Below are positions 39,453 through 43,519 of a DNA stretch of 43,519 nt, in pieces. The notes under the pieces were generated by a model, which was given only the letters and a program-made list of their open reading frames with translations, was not told the origin of the DNA and searched no databases. A program made the translations under genes and the position numbers. Every line of letters begins with the position of its first letter. Within the stretch, counting starts at the first letter, position 1. Source of the DNA: Nocardioides sp. Root240 (GTDB lineage Bacteria > Actinomycetota > Actinomycetes > Propionibacteriales > Nocardioidaceae); contig NZ_LMIT01000010.1 of NCBI RefSeq assembly GCF_001428825.1, positions 198,352 through 241,870 of the forward strand. Direction: 5' to 3'.

Positions 39453-40507
39453 CGGGCCACCTCCTTCGCGAGCGAGCAGCGCGGGGCGTTGATCGGGATG
39501 GTCAGCGGCGGCGGGTCGGCGCCCTTGCCCGGCACGAGGATCGTCGTCGTGAAGTGGCAGAGGTAGAAGTTGAACCAGGAGCCGTACGTCGCCGTACGAC
39601 CGATCTTGCGCAGCTTGATCGGCAGCACCTGCAGCGCGCGGTCGATCTCCTTGCGGTTCTTGTCGAGCGTCGTGGTCACCGCCCGCAGCTCCTTGATGTC
39701 CTTGACGAACGGGTCCTTGATGTCGGTCACCAGGGACGCGGTCTGCACGGACAGCTCGGAGATCGAGTCGAGCGAGGACAAGATCGCCTCACGGTCCTCG
39801 TTGAGGCCGCCGACGAGACTGCGGAAGCTGTCGATCAGGCGGGTCAGCTGCTGGTCCCGGTCGGCCACATGGTCGAGCACGTAGTCGAGGTTCTCCAGCA
39901 GGTCCCCGATCACCTGGTCGCGGTCCGCGAGGGTCTGGGTGATCGAGGCGGTGCTCGACAGCAGGCCCTCGAGGGTGCCGCCCTCGCCCTGGAACACCTG
40001 GACGACCTCGTAGGACAGCTTGTTGATGTCGTCGGGCGACAGCGCCTCGAACAGCGGCTTGAAGCCGTTGAAGAGGAGCGTGAGGTCGAGCGCGGGCTTC
40101 GTCCGACCAGTGGGGATCTGGCCGCCCTCCTTCAGCTTCGTGCCCGCGTCGCCGCTCTGGGTCAACGAGATGTAGCGCTGGCCGAGGAGGTTGCGGTACT
40201 TGATCGTCGCGTGGGTCGCGTCGTTGATGACGGTGTCGGAGTCGACCTGGAAGGTGACCAGCGCGCGGTCGGCGTTGAGGACCTCGACCTTCTGCACGCT
40301 GCCGACCTTCACACCGGCGATGCGGATGTCGTCGCCCTTGTTGACGCCCGTGGCGTCCACGAACTGCGCGGCGTACTCGGTCTTGGGTCCGAAGGACAGG
40401 TTGCCGATCGTGATGATCAGGACGCCGGTGGCCAGGGCCGTGGTGACCATGAAGATGACCAGGCGGATCAGGTCCGCACTGGTGCGCTTGTCGAGCCCGC
40501 GGATCAT
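39449..40507 (-). CDS. mceB: Mce-family protein B
   Basis: A 352-residue subunit with anchor LIRLVIFMVTTALATGVLII, MCE domain TGVNKGDDIRIAGVKVGSV and YRNLLGQRYISLTQ, then a long helical region (ADRDQVIGDLLENLDYVLDH). The C-terminal YGSWFNFYLCHFTTT motif is common in MceB/C. The ATG at 40507 lies in the ATGA overlap with mceA. A longer open frame to 40720 runs through mceA and is rejected. Confidence 0.93.
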   Translation of the reverse strand: MIRGLDKRTSADLIRLVIFMVTTALATGVLIITIGNLSFGPKTEYAAQFVDATGVNKGDDIRIAGVKVGSVQKVEVLNADRALVTFQVDSDTVINDATHATIKYRNLLGQRYISLTQSGDAGTKLKEGGQIPTGRTKPALDLTLLFNGFKPLFEALSPDDINKLSYEVVQVFQGEGGTLEGLLSSTASITQTLADRDQVIGDLLENLDYVLDHVADRDQQLTRLIDSFRSLVGGLNEDREAILSSLDSISELSVQTASLVTDIKDPFVKDIKELRAVTTTLDKNRKEIDRALQVLPIKLRKIGRTATYGSWFNFYLCHFTTTILVPGKGADPPPLTIPINAPRCSLAKEVAR

Positions 40508-41754
40508 CGGCGACCACCACCCGAGGCGGCCGGTCCGGCGAGCAGGACGTTGAGGTCCGTGCCGGCGTCGTACTCGGCGTCGAGGGCACCGCGCAGGGCG
40601 GTGACGTCGTCGGGCGTGCCGGCGTAGCCGGGAGCAGGGCGCAGGTTGCCCTTGCCGTCGGGCGCGCTGAGGCCGTCGTTGAGGCGCGGCAGCGGCGGGT
40701 AGGGGTTGTCCTGGCTCCACGGGATGTCGGGGAGGCCGAGGCAGTTCGGGCCACGGTCGTCACCGAAGATCGGCGCGTCCTTCGGGTTGTACTTGCGCGG
40801 CTGGGCCTGCAGCGTCTCGAGGACGATGTGCAGCTCGTAGCCACGGAAGGCGTCGGCCAGTCGGCCCTGGGCCTTGACGATGCCCGCGGCCATGCACGGG
40901 ATCGTCGAGGAGTAGCGGGCCACCGCGCGCAGCGATGCGGTGCTCAGCTCGCCGGCCTCGCGCAGCTTGTCCTCGTTGGCGGCCAGGAACGAGCGCGCGG
41001 TGTCGGAGAAGCTGCGGATGTCGCGCAGGGTCGCCGTCAGGGCCGCCTCCCGCTCCTCGATCGTGCCGGTCGTCGTGACGGTGTTGTCGAGGATCTGGGC
41101 CACCTCGGGAAGGATGTCGGCGTAGGTGTCGGAGACCTGGGCGGTCAGCTTGAGGTCCTGGAGCAGCGCCGGGATCTGCGGGTTGATGCGCTTGAGGTAG
41201 GAGTCGACCGTCTCGAGGTTCTGGCCCAGCTGCTCGCCGCGACCCTCCAGCGCCGTCGCCAGCGCGGTCAGGGTCGCGTTGAGGTCGGCGGGGCGGACCG
41301 TGCGCAGCAGCGGGTAGATGTCGGAGAGGACCTCTTCGAGCTCGGTCGCGACCTGGGTGCGGTCGATGACCGCGCCGGCCTGGATCGTGCCCGAGGGCCC
41401 GGTCTGCGGGACGACGAGCGAGACGTACTTCTCGCCGAAGAGCGTCTTCGGGACGATCGAGCCGGTCACGTTGGCCGGGATCTCGTGGATCTTGTCGGGA
41501 TAGATGCCGAGGGTCAGGACCGCGCCCTTCTCCTCGCCGGAGCGGGCCTCGAGGACCTCGCCGACGATGACGCCACGGATCTTGACGTCGGCACGCGACG
41601 GCAGCTGGAGACCGACGTTCGACGTGGTCAGGGTGACCTTGTCGTAGTCGGCGAACTTCTTCGTGAACACGGCGTAGGTCAGCCAGACGCCGAGCAGCAG
41701 CAGGCAGACGAAGATCACGCCGAGGGCCTTGTGGGCAGCGAGGATGCGGTTCAT
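40504..41754 (-). CDS. mceA: Mce-family protein A
   Basis: A 416-residue first Mce subunit. Anchor: ALGVIFVCLLLLGVWLTYAV. MCE domain: LQLPSRADVKIRGVIVGEV, with GSIVPKTLFGEKYVSLVVP. A helical segment and a Pro-rich C-terminal tail with Cys residues (NCLGLPDIPWSQDNPYPPLP) follow. It lies 7 bp after the second YrbE gene, the standard order for actinobacterial mce loci. One complete A-F set is present here. The substrate could be a sterol, fatty acid or phospholipid. Confidence 0.93.
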   Translation of the reverse strand: MNRILAAHKALGVIFVCLLLLGVWLTYAVFTKKFADYDKVTLTTSNVGLQLPSRADVKIRGVIVGEVLEARSGEEKGAVLTLGIYPDKIHEIPANVTGSIVPKTLFGEKYVSLVVPQTGPSGTIQAGAVIDRTQVATELEEVLSDIYPLLRTVRPADLNATLTALATALEGRGEQLGQNLETVDSYLKRINPQIPALLQDLKLTAQVSDTYADILPEVAQILDNTVTTTGTIEEREAALTATLRDIRSFSDTARSFLAANEDKLREAGELSTASLRAVARYSSTIPCMAAGIVKAQGRLADAFRGYELHIVLETLQAQPRKYNPKDAPIFGDDRGPNCLGLPDIPWSQDNPYPPLPRLNDGLSAPDGKGNLRPAPGYAGTPDDVTALRGALDAEYDAGTDLNVLLAGPAASGGGRR

Positions 41755-41761
41755 CGGCGTG

Positions 41762-42589
41762 TCACCCCGCCAGCCGGACGGTCGTCGAGGCGCCCCAGAT
41801 GGCCATCGAGAGGAAGAGGTCGATCACGTTGATCGCGACGATGCTGGTCCGCACCGCGCGACCCACCGCGACGCCCACGCCCGCGGGACCGCCGGAGGCG
41901 GTGTAGCCGTGGTAGCAGTGGATCAGGATGACCACGACCGCGAACACCAGCACCTTGCCGAAGGACCACAGCACGTCGCCCGGTGGCAGGAACTGGTTGA
42001 AGTAGTGGTCGTAGGTGCCGGCCGACTGACCGTAGAACTGGGTGACCACGAGCCGACTGGCGACGTAGGACGACAGCAGGCCGACGACGTAGAGCGGCAC
42101 GATCGCGACCAGGCCGCCCACGACGCGGGTGGTGACGAGGAACTGCATCGACGGGATCGCCATGACCTCGACCGCGTCGATCTCCTCGGAGATCCGCATG
42201 GCGCCGAGCTGGGCGGTGAAGCCGCAGCCGACCGTCGCAGCGAGCGCGATGCCGGCGACCAGCGGGGCGATCTCACGGGTGTTGAAGTAGGCGGACACGA
42301 AGCCGGCGAAGGCCGCCGTGCCGAGCTGGTTGAGCGCGGCGTACCCCGAGAGGCCCACCTGGGCACCGGTGAAGAAGGTCATGCCGGCGATGACGCCGAC
42401 GGTGCCGCCGATGACCGCGAGCGCTCCGGACCCGAGGGTGACCTCGGCCAGGATGCGCAGGATCTCGCGCGGGTAGTGCATCACCGAGCGCGGCAGCGCC
42501 AGGAGCACCTTGAGGTAGAAGGACAGCTCGTGACCGAGGGTGTCCAGGCCCTTCACGGGCTTTTCGTAGATCGACTTGATGCCTGCCAT
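41762..42589 (-). CDS. YrbE/MlaE-family ABC permease B
   Basis: A 275-residue integral membrane protein of the MlaE/YrbE permease family, with five or six hydrophobic segments. The central cytoplasmic motif GAMRISEEIDAVEVMAIPSM, with its conserved EEIDA and P, contacts the ATPase in MlaE homologues. As the second permease gene in the locus it should pair with the neighbour upstream to form the membrane core of the Mce importer. It starts 10 bp after the first permease stop. Confidence 0.93.
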   Translation of the reverse strand: MAGIKSIYEKPVKGLDTLGHELSFYLKVLLALPRSVMHYPREILRILAEVTLGSGALAVIGGTVGVIAGMTFFTGAQVGLSGYAALNQLGTAAFAGFVSAYFNTREIAPLVAGIALAATVGCGFTAQLGAMRISEEIDAVEVMAIPSMQFLVTTRVVGGLVAIVPLYVVGLLSSYVASRLVVTQFYGQSAGTYDHYFNQFLPPGDVLWSFGKVLVFAVVVILIHCYHGYTASGGPAGVGVAVGRAVRTSIVAINVIDLFLSMAIWGASTTVRLAG

Positions 42590-42599
42590 CGCCGTCGCC

Positions 42600-43382
42600 T
42601 CAACCTGTCTTCGGTGGGACGACCTGGAGATAGATCGTGCTCAAGGTGAAGTTGACGACGAACAGCAGCAGGAAGGTGATGACGACGGACTCGTTGACCG
42701 CGTCGCCGACGCCCTTCGGGCCGCCGTTGGCGTTCATGCCCTTGTAGGCGGCGACGATGGCCGCGATCAGGCCGAAGACGAGCGCCTTGATCATGCCGAT
42801 CCACAGGTCCGGCAGCTGGGCCAGCGCGGTGAAGCTGGCGAGGTAGGCGCCCGGCGTACCGTCCTGCAGGATGACGTTGAAGACGTAGCCGCCGCCGACG
42901 CCGACGACGCTGACCATGCCGTTGAGGAACACCGCGACGAGCATGCACGCGAGCACGCGGGGCACGACGAGCCGCTGGATCGGGTCGATGCCGAGCACCA
43001 TCATCGCGTCGAGCTCTTCGCGGATCTTGCGGGCGCCGAGGTCGGCCGCGATGGCCGAGCCGCCGGCACCGGCGATCAGCAGTGCGGTCGCGATCGGCCC
43101 GGCCTGCTGGACGACCGCGAGCACGGACGCGGAGCCGGTGAAGGACTGCGCACCGAACTGCTTGATGAGACCACCGACCTGCAGCGCGATGACCGCGCCG
43201 AAGGGGATGGCGACCAGCGCCGTCGGCACGATCGTGACCGAGGCGATGAACCAGGCCTGCTGGAGGAACTCACGGGTCTGGAAGGGCCGTCGGAACAGGC
43301 CTCGGCCCACGTCGAGCGCGAAGGCGAAGAGCTTTCCGGCGGTGCCTACCGGCTGGAGTGCCCGGGCAACCGTCAGGGACAT
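42600..43382 (-). CDS. YrbE/MlaE-family ABC permease A
   Basis: A 260-residue MlaE/YrbE permease. Conserved features are PFGAVIALQVGGLIKQFGAQ near the N-terminus and LGARKIREELDAMMVLGIDP, the EELDA coupling motif. The ATG at 43382 gives the canonical MlaE length; an upstream in-frame start would add 35 hydrophilic residues overlapping the previous gene. It is the first complete gene of the mce operon in this window. The partner ATPase is not in view unless it is the partial gene at the right edge. Confidence 0.92.
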   Translation of the reverse strand: MSLTVARALQPVGTAGKLFAFALDVGRGLFRRPFQTREFLQQAWFIASVTIVPTALVAIPFGAVIALQVGGLIKQFGAQSFTGSASVLAVVQQAGPIATALLIAGAGGSAIAADLGARKIREELDAMMVLGIDPIQRLVVPRVLACMLVAVFLNGMVSVVGVGGGYVFNVILQDGTPGAYLASFTALAQLPDLWIGMIKALVFGLIAAIVAAYKGMNANGGPKGVGDAVNESVVITFLLLFVVNFTLSTIYLQVVPPKTG

Positions 43383-43405
43383 TGGGGGATGGCGTCCGTC
43401 AGCGA

Positions 43406-43519
43406 TCAGTGCTGCTGGGAGCCGCTGGCGTGTTCGGCTTCCTTGGTGAAGGAGCCGGGCGGCGGGGTGATCCCGTTGGCGCGGCACCAGGCACCGGGCT
43501 CGCGCTGGCTACGGCGCGG
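43406..43519 (-). CDS. 3' end of an upstream gene (partial)
   Basis: The last 37 codons and TGA of a gene cut by the window edge. The visible residues include REPGAWCRANGITPPPGSF followed by TKEAEHASGSQQH, a hydrophilic tail without a recognised domain. It ends 23 bp before the permease start, in the same direction, so it is probably in the mce operon. By gene order it could be the MceG/Mkl ATPase, but no ABC motif is visible, so no name is assigned. Confidence 0.55.
   Translation of the reverse strand, partial: PRRSQREPGAWCRANGITPPPGSFTKEAEHASGSQQH

Noticed and set aside
43406..43519. MceG/Mkl ATPase
   Set aside because: Only 37 C-terminal residues are visible and none belongs to an ABC motif; gene order alone is not enough.

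Overview
The window is chromosomal DNA from a high-GC actinobacterium (roughly 70% G+C by eye, strong G/C third-position bias, many GTG starts, 4-nt ATGA/GTGA gene overlaps). A mycobacterial-type serC, a MenJ-like reductase, a complete mce cluster and an actinobacterial rpoB-rpoC pair point to Actinomycetota. Gene content and style look like Nocardioidaceae (Nocardioides-like); this is a judgement, not a database result. I see no tRNA, rRNA, CRISPR array, prophage or complete insertion sequence.

Layout. 1-10.5 kb holds small divergent regulator/target pairs: LysR with an EamA exporter, FadR-type GntR with a CynX/NimT-like MFS carrier, MocR with a PPOX-fold flavoprotein, and a LuxR-type two-component system divergent from an ABC exporter. 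Three of the four shared intergenic regions carry clear inverted repeats and the GntR one carries a tandem half-site. 10.4-12.3 kb: a terminator, a GNAT acetyltransferase, serC and a cluster of REP-like palindromes. 12.3-16.8 kb: a leftward run encoding a tiny membrane protein, a methyltransferase, an anchored propeller-like protein, topoisomerase IB, DUF1905, a macrodomain protein and perhaps a last small membrane protein. 16.9-22.8 kb: two tandem secreted SGNH hydrolases, an iron-dependent dehydrogenase of the hydroxyacid-oxoacid transhydrogenase type on the other strand, and a secreted FlgD-Ig-like protein. 22.8-25.2 kb: a double-Nudix protein and a geranylgeranyl-reductase-family flavoprotein, separated by a short inverted-repeat element.

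25.2-43.5 kb reads entirely leftward: an ABC-type lipid importer locus (two YrbE/MlaE permeases, MceA to MceF, one Mce-associated membrane protein and a J-domain/Mce-associated fusion, almost all translationally coupled), then rpoB and rpoC with their own promoter, an intergenic hairpin and a terminal hairpin. The right edge cuts a further gene upstream of the first permease.

The most unusual items are two related elements of about 150-175 bp with terminal inverted repeats and a shared 78-nt core (5896-6069 and 23761-23924), the first overlapping the start of a gene; the palindrome cluster after serC; the degenerate J-domain (DPT in place of HPD) fused to an Mce-associated domain; a strong over-representation of GTCGTAC/GTACGAC; in-frame 12-bp tandem duplications at four loci; and hairpins around rpoC. 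No stretch longer than about 260 bp lacks a gene; the longest is the rpoB leader (32767-33019). Bases 1-82 show no supported feature.
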